This document shows positions 8,167-15,866 of a DNA stretch of 64,000 bases, in pieces (position 1 is the first letter of the stretch; the number at the start of each line of letters is the position of its first letter). The position numbers were made by a program, and so were the translations under genes. The stretch is from Chryseosolibacter sp049791675. GTDB lineage: Bacteria; Bacteroidota; Bacteroidia; Cytophagales; Cyclobacteriaceae. The DNA lies in assembly GCA_049791675.1 (NCBI GenBank), contig JBARAD010000141.1, forward strand, positions 62,001-126,000, written 5' to 3'. Below the pieces are notes generated by a model. It saw only the letters and a program-made list of their open reading frames with translations, made no database searches and was not told the DNA's origin.

Positions 8167-8739
8167 TTAAACGGTTACGTGTGACCAGTTCTCACCGGTT
8201 TTGATGCGGTGGATCTGCATATCGGAAACTTTAAATTGTTTTGCCAGTGCTTTCAGCGTTGGCTGTTTTTTGGATTGAAGCGCCCGCTTGATCTGCTTCA
8301 CTTTTGAAGCGTTCAGTTTCGGACCTTCTTCCGGATTCTGACGAACCAGTACATTGGGATCTTTCAGCGCATGCTCGATCTGGGCATCGTGCTTGACCCA
8401 CTTCAGGTTTTCGGCCTTGTTGTTTTCCTTTACGTGATCAAGGTGGATGACAAAATTGTGCTTGGTGCTGGGTTGTTTGCTAAAGTACTCTGCCACCAGG
8501 CGGTGCAGATAGTAATTCTGGCGGTTGGCTTCCCTTCCGATCGTTACACTGGGATAACCCTGGGTAAGGCGGGGTCTGAGGATGTAGCCATCTTCAATCT
8601 TGTTTTTGAAACTGACGATCCGGCCGCGGTTGGAGATCGCATAGCGCTTGGTGGTTACACCTTTCTTCAGATCAAGTTCTTTCCAGCGTTCTCCTGCCAG
8701 AAGCTTGAGGCTCGAGTTTTTTTTGGATGTCGTTGCCAT
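8167..8739 (-). CDS. NUMOD4/HNH endonuclease-like protein
   Basis: A 190-residue protein with a NUMOD4-like start (GERWKELDL...YAISNRGRIVSFKN), an HNH_3 nuclease centre (LHRLVAEYF, VIHLDHVKENNKAENLKWV, residues about 85-125) and a C-terminal helix-turn-helix-like part (LKALAKQFKVSDMQIHRIKTG). This order is that of homing endonucleases of phages and introns. Here it is a free-standing gene, three bases from the aminotransferase gene stop-to-start, with no intron, intein or phage genes nearby, and the aminotransferase and hydrolase genes around it are intact. It may be a domesticated DNA-binding protein. Enzymatic activity cannot be judged. Confidence 0.75.
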   Translation of the reverse strand: MATTSKKNSSLKLLAGERWKELDLKKGVTTKRYAISNRGRIVSFKNKIEDGYILRPRLTQGYPSVTIGREANRQNYYLHRLVAEYFSKQPSTKHNFVIHLDHVKENNKAENLKWVKHDAQIEHALKDPNVLVRQNPEEGPKLNASKVKQIKRALQSKKQPTLKALAKQFKVSDMQIHRIKTGENWSHVTV

Positions 8740-8741
8740 AA

Positions 8742-9644
8742 TTAGTTTAATTTTTCTGAGTATTGAGGAATTAGTGAGTGAAAGCGTGCGATAATTCTTT
8801 CCAGAAGGTTATCCGGAAACCGATTCATAATGGGTCTGCCATCTATCTCTTTCACAGGTGTGATTTCCCCCATAGTACCCGTTGCAAAGACAACATCAGC
8901 ATTGTAAAACTCCGTGAGGGAAAGATTTTTCTCTTCCGCCGGTACGGCCAGGTCTCGGCAGATCTGAAGGACCAGATCCCGGGTGATTCCTGCCAGGCAG
9001 GCATCCGGGTGAGGGGTATACACCGTTCCTTGCTTTATCATAAAGAGGTTTGCATCATTAAGTTCGGAAACAAAACCCAAATGATCAAGCATTATCGCTG
9101 CATCCATGCCGGAAATGTTTGCCTGGATCTTCGCAAGAATGTTGTTTAGCAGATTATTGTGGTGGATTTTGGAATCGAGGAATTGCGGGTTGTTCCTCCG
9201 TTGTGAAGCTGTAATCACGCGGATGCCGGCGTTGTTATCGTACACAACCGGTTTCCACTCCGCGAGGACGATGAGACAGGATCCTGTCGTATTCAACCTC
9301 GGATCCATGCCCGAGGTTATTTTTTCACCCCTGGTCAAAGTCAGCCTTATGTGGGTTTCATCATGCATGTTGTTCGCCGCAAGGGTTTCGAAAATTGCCT
9401 TTCTGATCGCTTCTCTCTCCGGAATGTGTTCAAAGGCCAGTGCGCGGGCGGAGGCCTCCAGCCGGTCGAGGTGTTTGTCGAGACAAAATATTCCCTCCCG
9501 GTAAACTCGTAACCCCTCCCATACTGCATCACCTCCCTGTACAACACTGTCGAATACGGAAACACGGGCTTCTTCTCTTGGTAATAATTTGCCACCCACA
9601 TGGACCTTGATGGTGTTGTTCTTAGGGTTAAACTTTTGCAACAT
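8742..9644 (-). CDS. Class IV PLP-dependent aminotransferase
   Basis: A 300-residue fold-type IV aminotransferase, the group of branched-chain aminotransferase, D-amino acid transaminase and aminodeoxychorismate lyase. The PLP lysine lies in LDSKIHHNNLLNN (about residue 158); the cofactor glutamate region is GFVSELNDANLFMI, and the phosphate-binding end is FATGTMGEITPV. Which substrate it uses is not readable. It is likely cotranscribed with the HNH gene downstream. The gene pair of this aminotransferase with a sulfotransferase-like gene (9750-10463, 105 bases upstream) is noteworthy, see findings. Confidence 0.88.
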   Translation of the reverse strand: MLQKFNPKNNTIKVHVGGKLLPREEARVSVFDSVVQGGDAVWEGLRVYREGIFCLDKHLDRLEASARALAFEHIPEREAIRKAIFETLAANNMHDETHIRLTLTRGEKITSGMDPRLNTTGSCLIVLAEWKPVVYDNNAGIRVITASQRRNNPQFLDSKIHHNNLLNNILAKIQANISGMDAAIMLDHLGFVSELNDANLFMIKQGTVYTPHPDACLAGITRDLVLQICRDLAVPAEEKNLSLTEFYNADVVFATGTMGEITPVKEIDGRPIMNRFPDNLLERIIARFHSLIPQYSEKLN

Positions 9645-9749
9645 ATGGAGCGTTCCTCGGGGAGAACGGAATTTAACCTGGTCTGTCTACTTCAGCGTTG
9701 AAGGGCGGGCAACGGGCTTAAGTAAAGTAAGGATTATTTTACTGAATGA

Positions 9750-10463
9750 TCAAGCTTTTACGGAAAATGGTAAGAGTTTTTCATAAAATACCCTGGCCTC
9801 TTTGTACAGCGCTTCGAGGTGCTGTGGCAACGGAAGGCTGGCAGTCGTCTGCCTCTGAAATCCCGTCGACTGATGAACGCTTCCGTACCAGTGCGGCGCC
9901 CACACGCCGTCGTAAGACTTGGGCCCCGCCGGCCAGTGAGCCATCCGTTGTTCATAGGGGAGTCCGCAGAGGCGGCAGACTTTTTCCAGCACCGCTGCGG
10001 GGTCCGCTAACAGGAAGGAGGAGTCGATCACAACCGGGCGACGCAAGTCTTCCTGCTGAAGACGCGTAAATAATTCGTACTGATAGGCAACACCGATATC
10101 CCGCATCGTGGGGTGCGAAATCACGGCTGCATAACTGGCCAGGATATGTCGCGGGTCGCGGATAAGAAAAATATTCTGCGCCCCCTCGATAAACGGTTCA
10201 TCCAGCACCTCCATGTGGTGCGCCATGTTCTTCACGAAGAACACCGGCTTCTCATTAAAGGAAGTGATCCGGGCCTTTACCGTTGCCTCATCCCCCGGCA
10301 GTGCCTTGAGTACCTCCGCCGCACCGGGATGGGGAAAACCGGTTTTGGTCAGGTACACTGCGTAAAATGGTTCATCCGATACGTGCGTATCATGACGCTG
10401 TGCAAAGGAATACATCAGCGCGGTCGAGACATTGCGGGGGCCCGAGATCAGATTGAGGATCAC
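9750..10463 (-). CDS. Sulfotransferase-like P-loop protein
   Basis: 237 residues. The start SGPRNVSTALMYSF resembles the 5'-phosphosulfate-binding loop of sulfotransferases, and FLIRDPRHILASY resembles the 3'-phosphate-binding RDP-R-x-x-x-S segment, so it probably transfers sulfate from PAPS or derives from such enzymes. The start codon is GTG 10463, overlapping the TGA of the upstream zinc-ribbon gene (GTGA), which points to translational coupling. The acceptor substrate is unknown. I recall plant proteins annotated as aminotransferase-like that join both domains in one chain; this should be verified. Confidence 0.75.
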   Translation of the reverse strand: MILNLISGPRNVSTALMYSFAQRHDTHVSDEPFYAVYLTKTGFPHPGAAEVLKALPGDEATVKARITSFNEKPVFFVKNMAHHMEVLDEPFIEGAQNIFLIRDPRHILASYAAVISHPTMRDIGVAYQYELFTRLQQEDLRRPVVIDSSFLLADPAAVLEKVCRLCGLPYEQRMAHWPAGPKSYDGVWAPHWYGSVHQSTGFQRQTTASLPLPQHLEALYKEARVFYEKLLPFSVKA

Positions 10464-10834
10464 GCGTTCTGAAATTCTTTCTTAATCACCAGCAGGTACC
10501 AGTCTGTTTCAATCGGCAGATAACCGTGGTCGTAGCAGTAGTAGTACAACGCACCTTCTTTGGTTTTATAGATGCTGGTAAAGTAGTTGAAGTCAAATCC
10601 CTTTGACTTCAGCTTCCCGTGACTCACTTTGTTTTTCCCTGTCGGATTCATAATCATCAGTATCCGCCTGTTCCTGCGAAGGATGTTGTTGACGTTTCGG
10701 ATGTAGCTGATCTCTTCACTGTTCAGGCGGTTGTTGAAGGCGATTCGGCAGGTATCGGAACAAAACTTTTTGTCGATACGCCCCTTGAACGGCTCGCCGC
10801 ATTCAAGGCATAGTCTTAAAGGTTGAGAGGGCAT
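10460..10834 (-). CDS. Zinc-ribbon protein, function unknown
   Basis: A 124-residue protein with an N-terminal zinc ribbon (LCLECGEPF...KFCSDTCRIAFNN; cysteines C9, C12, C25, C29) followed by a basic helical stretch and a C-terminal part rich in Tyr and Phe (YYYCYDHGYLPIETDWYLLVI). Such proteins are common in Bacteroidota and unassigned; nucleic-acid or protein binding is plausible. It starts at ATG 10834 and its stop overlaps the sulfotransferase start by four bases, so both belong to one transcript whose promoter must lie in the repeat-rich region 10835-11003. Confidence 0.7.
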   Translation of the reverse strand: MPSQPLRLCLECGEPFKGRIDKKFCSDTCRIAFNNRLNSEEISYIRNVNNILRRNRRILMIMNPTGKNKVSHGKLKSKGFDFNYFTSIYKTKEGALYYYCYDHGYLPIETDWYLLVIKKEFQNA

Positions 10835-10840
10835 TTTGTT

Positions 10841-10900
10841 ATCCGTTTACAAACGTTTAGAAACGTTTACGAACGAATATAATCGATTATAATCGCTTAA
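10841..10900. repeat. 10-base periodic repeat in the divergent promoter region
   Basis: Successive 10-base units from 10851: AAACGTTTAG, AAACGTTTAC, GAACGAATAT, AATCGATTAT, AATCGCTTAA. The first two hold the palindrome AAACGTTT, and the fourth is built on AATCGATT. With one helical turn per unit, all sites face the same side of the DNA. It lies between the minus-strand zinc-ribbon gene and plus-strand ssb, so it is a good candidate operator for either. Confidence 0.5.
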
Positions 10901-10938
10901 CATACGACTAACGCATTTTTCCTGCTTCATCTTTGGAT

Positions 10939-10964
10939 CGTCAGCAGTTAAAAAAGACCTGACG
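10939..10964 (+). other. Inverted repeat upstream of ssb
   Basis: CGTCAG and CTGACG separated by 14 A-rich bases, about 40 bases before the ssb start. It may be a hairpin in the leader or a protein site. Confidence 0.25.
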
Positions 10965-11003
10965 TTCTCAAATCAATGTTCAACCCATTAAAAGTTTAAG
11001 TCT

Positions 11004-11339
11004 ATGAAAAACTTAAGAAACAGTGTTCATCTCATTGGCAGGTTAGGAAAGGATCCTGAAGTGAAACAGTTTAACGATCGGAAAAAGGTGTCGTTTTCCA
11101 TCGCCACCACTGAAAACTACAAAAATCAAAAAGGCGAAAAGGTCGAAGATACCCAATGGCATCATGTCGTCATCTGGGGTAAGCTTGCAGGGGTCGCTGA
11201 AAAGTACCTGAAAAAAGGAAATGAGGTGGCGGTTGAGGGCAGACTGATTCACCGTGTCTATGAAACTAATGGGGAAAAGCGATTCATCACCGAGATCGAT
11301 GTGAACGACATGCTCATGCTCGGCGGCAAAAAGGACTGA
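11004..11339 (+). CDS. ssb: Single-stranded DNA-binding protein, short form
   Basis: A 111-residue OB-fold protein (NSVHLIGRLGKDPEVKQF, WHHVVIWGKLAGVAEKYLKKG, VAVEGRLIHR) that coats single-stranded DNA. Unlike housekeeping SSB proteins it ends at MLMLGGKKD right after the OB fold, without the flexible linker and acidic DDDIPF-type tip that recruits repair and replication partners. It may therefore be an accessory paralogue or a competence or recombination form. It starts at ATG 11004; a hairpin follows its stop. Confidence 0.9.
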   Translation: MKNLRNSVHLIGRLGKDPEVKQFNDRKKVSFSIATTENYKNQKGEKVEDTQWHHVVIWGKLAGVAEKYLKKGNEVAVEGRLIHRVYETNGEKRFITEIDVNDMLMLGGKKD

Positions 11340-11350
11340 GGTGAGCGGAA

Positions 11351-11380
11351 GGAAGTCTGGCTGTCACTGGCCAGATTTCC
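11351..11380 (+). terminator. Hairpin after ssb
   Basis: GGAAGTCTGGC pairs with GCCAGATTTCC (11 pairs, one G-T) around an 8-base loop, 11 bases after the ssb stop. It lacks a proper T-run, so termination is only probable. Confidence 0.4.
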
Positions 11381-11536
11381 CCTTTCACGCGCACGGGAAG
11401 AACACCGGGCACATTTATTTAGGTATTTTTAGGTTTACAGTCCAAAATCCCACCCGGGAGGTAAGACCATTTTATTACCAAATACGTTATATCACCGGCC
11501 GGCGCGCGAAAGGGTTTTTTCTTAGTTTTGCTTTCG

Positions 11537-13537
11537 ATGACATTTTTATATCCTTCTTTTCTCTGGGCTTTAGCTGCACTCTCCATTCCGGTCATTATCC
11601 ATCTTTTCAATTTCAGGAAAACAACCAGGGTATTTTTCTCCAACAACCGCTTTCTCAGACAAGTAAAGGAAGTTACCACCGCCAAGAGACGTTTGAAGCA
11701 TTACCTCATCCTGGCTTCGCGATTACTTTTCCTGCTTTTCCTCATCCTCGCATTCGCGCAGCCCGTGATTCCTGCGAAAGATCAGTTGGATGCCGAACGG
11801 AATATTGTCATCTATCTTGACAATTCCCAGAGCATGTCTGCCCAGATGCCTGACAAGACGCCTGCGCTCGATGCCGCGCTGAATTTCTCCAGGGGTATTG
11901 TGGATCTGTTTCCGCCCGATACCCGTTACAGGATACTCACCAATGATTTTGCCCCTTTCTCCAACACTTTTAAAACAAAGGCCGAAGCCCTGGATATCCT
12001 GGCCCAGGTGCGCACCTCTCCCGTGAGCAGGTCAATGCGTGAAATCCAGAACCGGTTGCAGCAGGAGGAAGCAAACCGCGGTCGCGAGTTCTTCTGGATT
12101 TCTGATTTTCAGAAATCAACGACCGGTGAAATCCCCACCACCTGGGACAGTGCCTCGCGATGGCATTTGGTACCCATTACGTTTGCAGCAGCACCCAACG
12201 TCTTCGTCGACTCCGCTTACCTGCAGAATCCTTTTGCCGCGGGCGGTGAAAAAAATGTCCTCACCGTAATTGTGCGCAATGATGGTGAAGAGGAAGTGAA
12301 CCAGTTAAATCTGAAGCTCACGGTCAACAATATACAGGCAGGAACCGCCACCGTTGATATCCCTGCGGGAGGATTGACAGAAACAAATTTTGACCTGACG
12401 ACCGGACTGTCAGGCTTGAACCGCGCGACCGTTTCGTTCAATGATTTCCCTGTCAGCTTTGACAACGAATTTTTTCTCTCCCTGAACTTCACCAGCAAGA
12501 TCTCGATCATCGAAATAAAACCCGGTTCCGAGGTGACGCCCGTGGAGCGTGTCTTTGGAAACAGGCAGGTGTTTAATTTCAGAAGCTATTCCATCTCCAA
12601 TTTTAATTACAGTTTGCTGGATCAGGCGGATCTTGTTGTCGTCAATGGCGTGGATCGCAACGATGCAGCCTTAAACCTTTCCCTGCAAAATTATCTCAAC
12701 GGGTCGGGTACCCTTCTGGTGATCCCTGGCGCCAGGCCCGATGCACAATCACTGCAGCAATTAACAGGTAATCCACAGTTGAGTGTCATTGAAAACAATT
12801 CGACCCTGCAGGACCTGGATCGACCCGATTACAACAACCCCTTTTTTGAGAATGTTTTTGAAGAGCGTTCGCCATCCATCGCCATGCCGAAAGCAGTCCA
12901 GGTGCTGCGTTGGGGTACGGACCGGTCTGCCATCCTCAGCTTTAAGAATGATGAACCTTTCTTAACACGTATCGATCAGGGTGGAAAGCTTTATCTCCTG
13001 GCCACGCCTTTGCAGACATCCTTTACTGATTTTCACAACCATGCACTGTTTGTCCCTGTCATGTATCGCATTGCCGGCAGCAGCCGCAAGAATGACGCGC
13101 GCCTTTATTACACGCTGAAGGAAAATTTTATCACATTAAAGGCCGACAGCCTCTCCGGTGAAGAGCCGTTGAAATTGAAGGGGGAACAGGAAATTGTACC
13201 CGATCAGCGAACCGTAAACGCACAGGTTTTCCTGGAAATCCCGAAGTTTTCCATTAGTCAGGGATTTTATCAGGTCCTCGCCGGGACCGATTCAGTAGGT
13301 TTAATCGCCTTTAATCTTGACAAGGATGAGTCATTACTCGACCAGTTTACCGGTGCCGAAATAGAAAATCAGATGGGCAATGCATCGAATATCAGTATCT
13401 TTGAAGCGACTTCGGCGGAAGCTTTCAGTAACGAAATAAAAGAAAGATATTTGGGCAAACCTTTATGGAAGTATGCCCTGATGATAGCGTTGTTCTTTCT
13501 GCTTGCTGAGGTATTACTGATCCGCTTTTTAAAATAG
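11537..13537 (+). CDS. BatA-domain membrane protein with von Willebrand factor A domain
   Basis: A 666-residue inner-membrane protein of the aerotolerance (Bat) type. It opens with the BatA N-terminal segment (FLYPSFLWALAALSIPVIIHLFNFRK, helix 5-25), has a second helix near 55-77, then a VWA domain whose metal site reads DNSQS (D-x-S-x-S) around residue 95, a long periplasmic-type beta-rich region and a last helix at the C-terminus. The TTG at 11528 is ignored in favour of ATG 11537. It begins a tight plus-strand row; the next gene starts 6 bases after its stop. Role: probably envelope integrity or assembly, by family analogy. Confidence 0.85.
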   Translation: MTFLYPSFLWALAALSIPVIIHLFNFRKTTRVFFSNNRFLRQVKEVTTAKRRLKHYLILASRLLFLLFLILAFAQPVIPAKDQLDAERNIVIYLDNSQSMSAQMPDKTPALDAALNFSRGIVDLFPPDTRYRILTNDFAPFSNTFKTKAEALDILAQVRTSPVSRSMREIQNRLQQEEANRGREFFWISDFQKSTTGEIPTTWDSASRWHLVPITFAAAPNVFVDSAYLQNPFAAGGEKNVLTVIVRNDGEEEVNQLNLKLTVNNIQAGTATVDIPAGGLTETNFDLTTGLSGLNRATVSFNDFPVSFDNEFFLSLNFTSKISIIEIKPGSEVTPVERVFGNRQVFNFRSYSISNFNYSLLDQADLVVVNGVDRNDAALNLSLQNYLNGSGTLLVIPGARPDAQSLQQLTGNPQLSVIENNSTLQDLDRPDYNNPFFENVFEERSPSIAMPKAVQVLRWGTDRSAILSFKNDEPFLTRIDQGGKLYLLATPLQTSFTDFHNHALFVPVMYRIAGSSRKNDARLYYTLKENFITLKADSLSGEEPLKLKGEQEIVPDQRTVNAQVFLEIPKFSISQGFYQVLAGTDSVGLIAFNLDKDESLLDQFTGAEIENQMGNASNISIFEATSAEAFSNEIKERYLGKPLWKYALMIALFFLLAEVLLIRFLK

Positions 13538-13543
13538 AGATTG

Positions 13544-14803
13544 ATGAAAATATTAATTCAGGCACCTGAAATTCTCCATCCAAACTCTCCCTTTCATCAA
13601 AAAGAAAAAAATGTACTCATCCACAACGGACGTATAGCGGCGATCGGCGACAAGAATTTTTCTGCAGACAAGACCATCCGGGCGGAGGGCATGAAGCTTT
13701 CCATCGGATGGTTCGACCTCGGCACTTTTATCGGTGATCCGGGTCTGGAGCATAAGGAAGACCTGACTTCAGGATTGCAAACGGCAGCTGCAGGCGGTTT
13801 TACCGAAATTGCGATGCTCCCCAACACCCAGCCCTGTGTTCAGACGAAAAACGAGATCAGCTACCTGCTGAGGGGCAATGAAAAGAGGCTCGTACAAGTT
13901 CATCCTCTGGCATCGGTAACGCACGATAATAAAGGAGAGGAACTTACAGAAATGATCGACCTTCATACTGCAGGGGCGGTCGGATTCACCGATGGATTGA
14001 AGCCTGTGTGGCATACCGACATTTTTCTGAAGTCTCTCCAGTACCTTCAGCAGTTCAACGGCGTTTTAATCGATCATCCGGAAGATTATTGGTTGAACCT
14101 CTTTGGGCAGATGCATGAGGGAATAAACAGCACGCGTCTCGGATTGAAGGGCATGCCGCGCATCGCCGAAGAGATAGTGGTAGGTAAAAATCTTGAGTTG
14201 CTGCAGTATGCCGGTGGAAAGCTGCACTTCTCGCGAATTTCTACTCCAAAATCGCTGGAACTCATCAAAGCTGCCAAAAGGAAATTTCAGGTTACTTGTG
14301 ATGCAACGGCGTATCAGCCACTGCTGGACGACAGCATGCTGGCTGACTTCGATACAAACTTTAAAGTAAACCCTCCTTTGCGGGAACGCCAGGATAATGA
14401 AAGTATCGTCAGGGCGCTGCGCGATGGAACGATCGATGTGCTGAGCTCGGGCCACATGCCCCACGATGAGGAAAGCAAAGACCTCGAATTCGATCGCGCG
14501 GAGTTCGGCATCATCACGTTGCAGACTTTCTGTGCAAACCTGACGTCACTCTCTAAAAGTGTGGATTGGGAGATCCTGATTGAAAAAGTCACCACCGGAC
14601 CGCGGCGGGTACTTCAACTGGACGTCCCAAAGATTGAGGAGGATGCGCCGGCAAATCTAACCCTGGTGGACCCGAATCAGAAATGGGTTCTGGATGAGCG
14701 CACCAACTTATCGAAATCAAAGAATTCACCATGGTTTGGTAAAGAGCTTACCGGCAAGGCTGTTGCCGTTTTCAATAATGGCCAATCCTGGCTCGATCGT
14801 TAA
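13544..14803 (+). CDS. Dihydroorotase homologue lacking metal ligands (pseudo-dihydroorotase)
   Basis: A 419-residue amidohydrolase-fold protein collinear with type I dihydroorotases: MLPNTQP, the STPKSL segment and PPLRERQD are recognisable. The zinc site is gone. The usual D-x-H-x-H-x-R motif reads D58-L-G60-T-F62-I-G64; the HVST histidine is replaced by arginine (SRIST); the catalytic aspartate of TDHAPH is glycine (SSGHMPHD). So catalysis is very unlikely. In known cases a catalytically dead dihydroorotase is a structural partner of aspartate transcarbamoylase, which is one possibility; another is a new role in this membrane-protein row. ATG 13544 is preferred over TTG 13541. Confidence 0.85.
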   Translation: MKILIQAPEILHPNSPFHQKEKNVLIHNGRIAAIGDKNFSADKTIRAEGMKLSIGWFDLGTFIGDPGLEHKEDLTSGLQTAAAGGFTEIAMLPNTQPCVQTKNEISYLLRGNEKRLVQVHPLASVTHDNKGEELTEMIDLHTAGAVGFTDGLKPVWHTDIFLKSLQYLQQFNGVLIDHPEDYWLNLFGQMHEGINSTRLGLKGMPRIAEEIVVGKNLELLQYAGGKLHFSRISTPKSLELIKAAKRKFQVTCDATAYQPLLDDSMLADFDTNFKVNPPLRERQDNESIVRALRDGTIDVLSSGHMPHDEESKDLEFDRAEFGIITLQTFCANLTSLSKSVDWEILIEKVTTGPRRVLQLDVPKIEEDAPANLTLVDPNQKWVLDERTNLSKSKNSPWFGKELTGKAVAVFNNGQSWLDR

Positions 14804-14805
14804 TC

Positions 14806-15327
14806 ATGAAACCGCTGGTTAAAATTTCGTTGCGATACGGTGTGCTCGCGGGCATTATCGGTTCAGTCCTTCTGGTGGGCCTCTATTATATAGGGCGACA
14901 CCCTTTTCTCATACCGGTCTTTATGGATTTCCGGATATTCCTTTTTGCGGTTTTCATTTTTTTTACGCTGCGGGAAATAAGGGACTTCTATCAGAACGGA
15001 GTATTGTATTTCTGGCAGGGCATTTTTGCTTCTTTTTTGTTTACGGCGTGTTATGCACTGCTTGCATCTGCGCTCCTGTTACTTTTTATCCATTTCGTGC
15101 CCTCTTTTTTGGCAGACTATATCACGCTGTCAATTGACCAGCTTAAATCACTGCCAGCGGACGTCATCCAGCAAATCGGGCAAGACGTCTATGACCGGAA
15201 CCTGGAGCTACTTCCGGCGACCAGTAATACTGATCTGGTCTTTCTGTATTTCTCTCAAAGCTTTATGATAAGCCTTTTTATTAGCATTATATTATCCGTA
15301 ATTTTAAGGAAACAACCTAAAACCTAA
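14806..15327 (+). CDS. DUF4199-like membrane protein
   Basis: A 173-residue protein with four predicted helices (about 12-30, 40-55, 70-95 and 148-167) typical of the DUF4199 family, common in Bacteroidota and without assigned function. Between helices three and four is a hydrophilic loop with LSIDQLKSLPADVIQQIG. It starts at ATG 14806, only 2 bases after the pseudo-dihydroorotase stop, so translation is probably coupled. A second DUF4199 gene follows. Confidence 0.7.
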   Translation: MKPLVKISLRYGVLAGIIGSVLLVGLYYIGRHPFLIPVFMDFRIFLFAVFIFFTLREIRDFYQNGVLYFWQGIFASFLFTACYALLASALLLLFIHFVPSFLADYITLSIDQLKSLPADVIQQIGQDVYDRNLELLPATSNTDLVFLYFSQSFMISLFISIILSVILRKQPKT

Positions 15328-15337
15328 ACCCTTGCTT

Positions 15338-15862
15338 ATGGAAACACATGTGAACACGACCTCGTCGGTTACGCCACGTTCTGTTGGCGTCAAATACGGG
15401 TTGATCTCGGCCCTCATTTCAGTTGTATACTTTCTGGTACTGGTGTTGTCGGGTCAGAATGCTTTTGACAACAAGTGGAGCTGGATAGGCCTGATCGTCT
15501 CAGTTGCGCTGGTTGTGCTTGCGCACAAGAATTTCAAGGACAGTGGCAATGGCTACATGACCTATGGGCAGGGCGTTGGCATAGCTTTTTGGATCGCCCT
15601 GGTGTCCGTAGTCATCAATTTTTCGCTCACGTATGCCTATGTGAATTTTATTGACGCTTCGGCGATGGACATGTTTTATGAGCATCAGACGGAGCAGATG
15701 TCAATGCAGGGAATGCAGGATGAGCAGATTGACATGGCAATCAGTTGGACCAAAACGTTATTCTGGCCGATGTACCTTTTCATGGGCTTGTTTTTCGGAG
15801 TTTTGGTAGGCGTTATTGTTAGTATCTTTACACAGAAGAAAAATCCAGAACCAGCCTTTTGA
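15338..15862 (+). CDS. DUF4199 membrane protein
   Basis: 174 residues from ATG 15338 (METHVNTTSSV); a TTG six bases earlier is ignored. Four helices are seen (about 18-38, 45-62, 78-102, 140-165), with the family-typical loop GNGYMTYGQGVGIAFWIALVS and an acidic, methionine-rich stretch (MSMQGMQDEQIDMAI) before the last helix. Function unknown. It is followed after 4 bases by a glycosyltransferase; this order recurs in Cytophagales as far as I recall, so the products may work together in the envelope. Confidence 0.8.
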   Translation: METHVNTTSSVTPRSVGVKYGLISALISVVYFLVLVLSGQNAFDNKWSWIGLIVSVALVVLAHKNFKDSGNGYMTYGQGVGIAFWIALVSVVINFSLTYAYVNFIDASAMDMFYEHQTEQMSMQGMQDEQIDMAISWTKTLFWPMYLFMGLFFGVLVGVIVSIFTQKKNPEPAF

Positions 15863-15866
15863 TTTG

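Noticed and set aside
11523..11530. TAGTTTTG as promoter of the BatA-type gene
   Set aside because: It matches TAnnTTTG but lies only 6 bases before the ATG, so the transcript would be leaderless; no TTG at the right distance was found.
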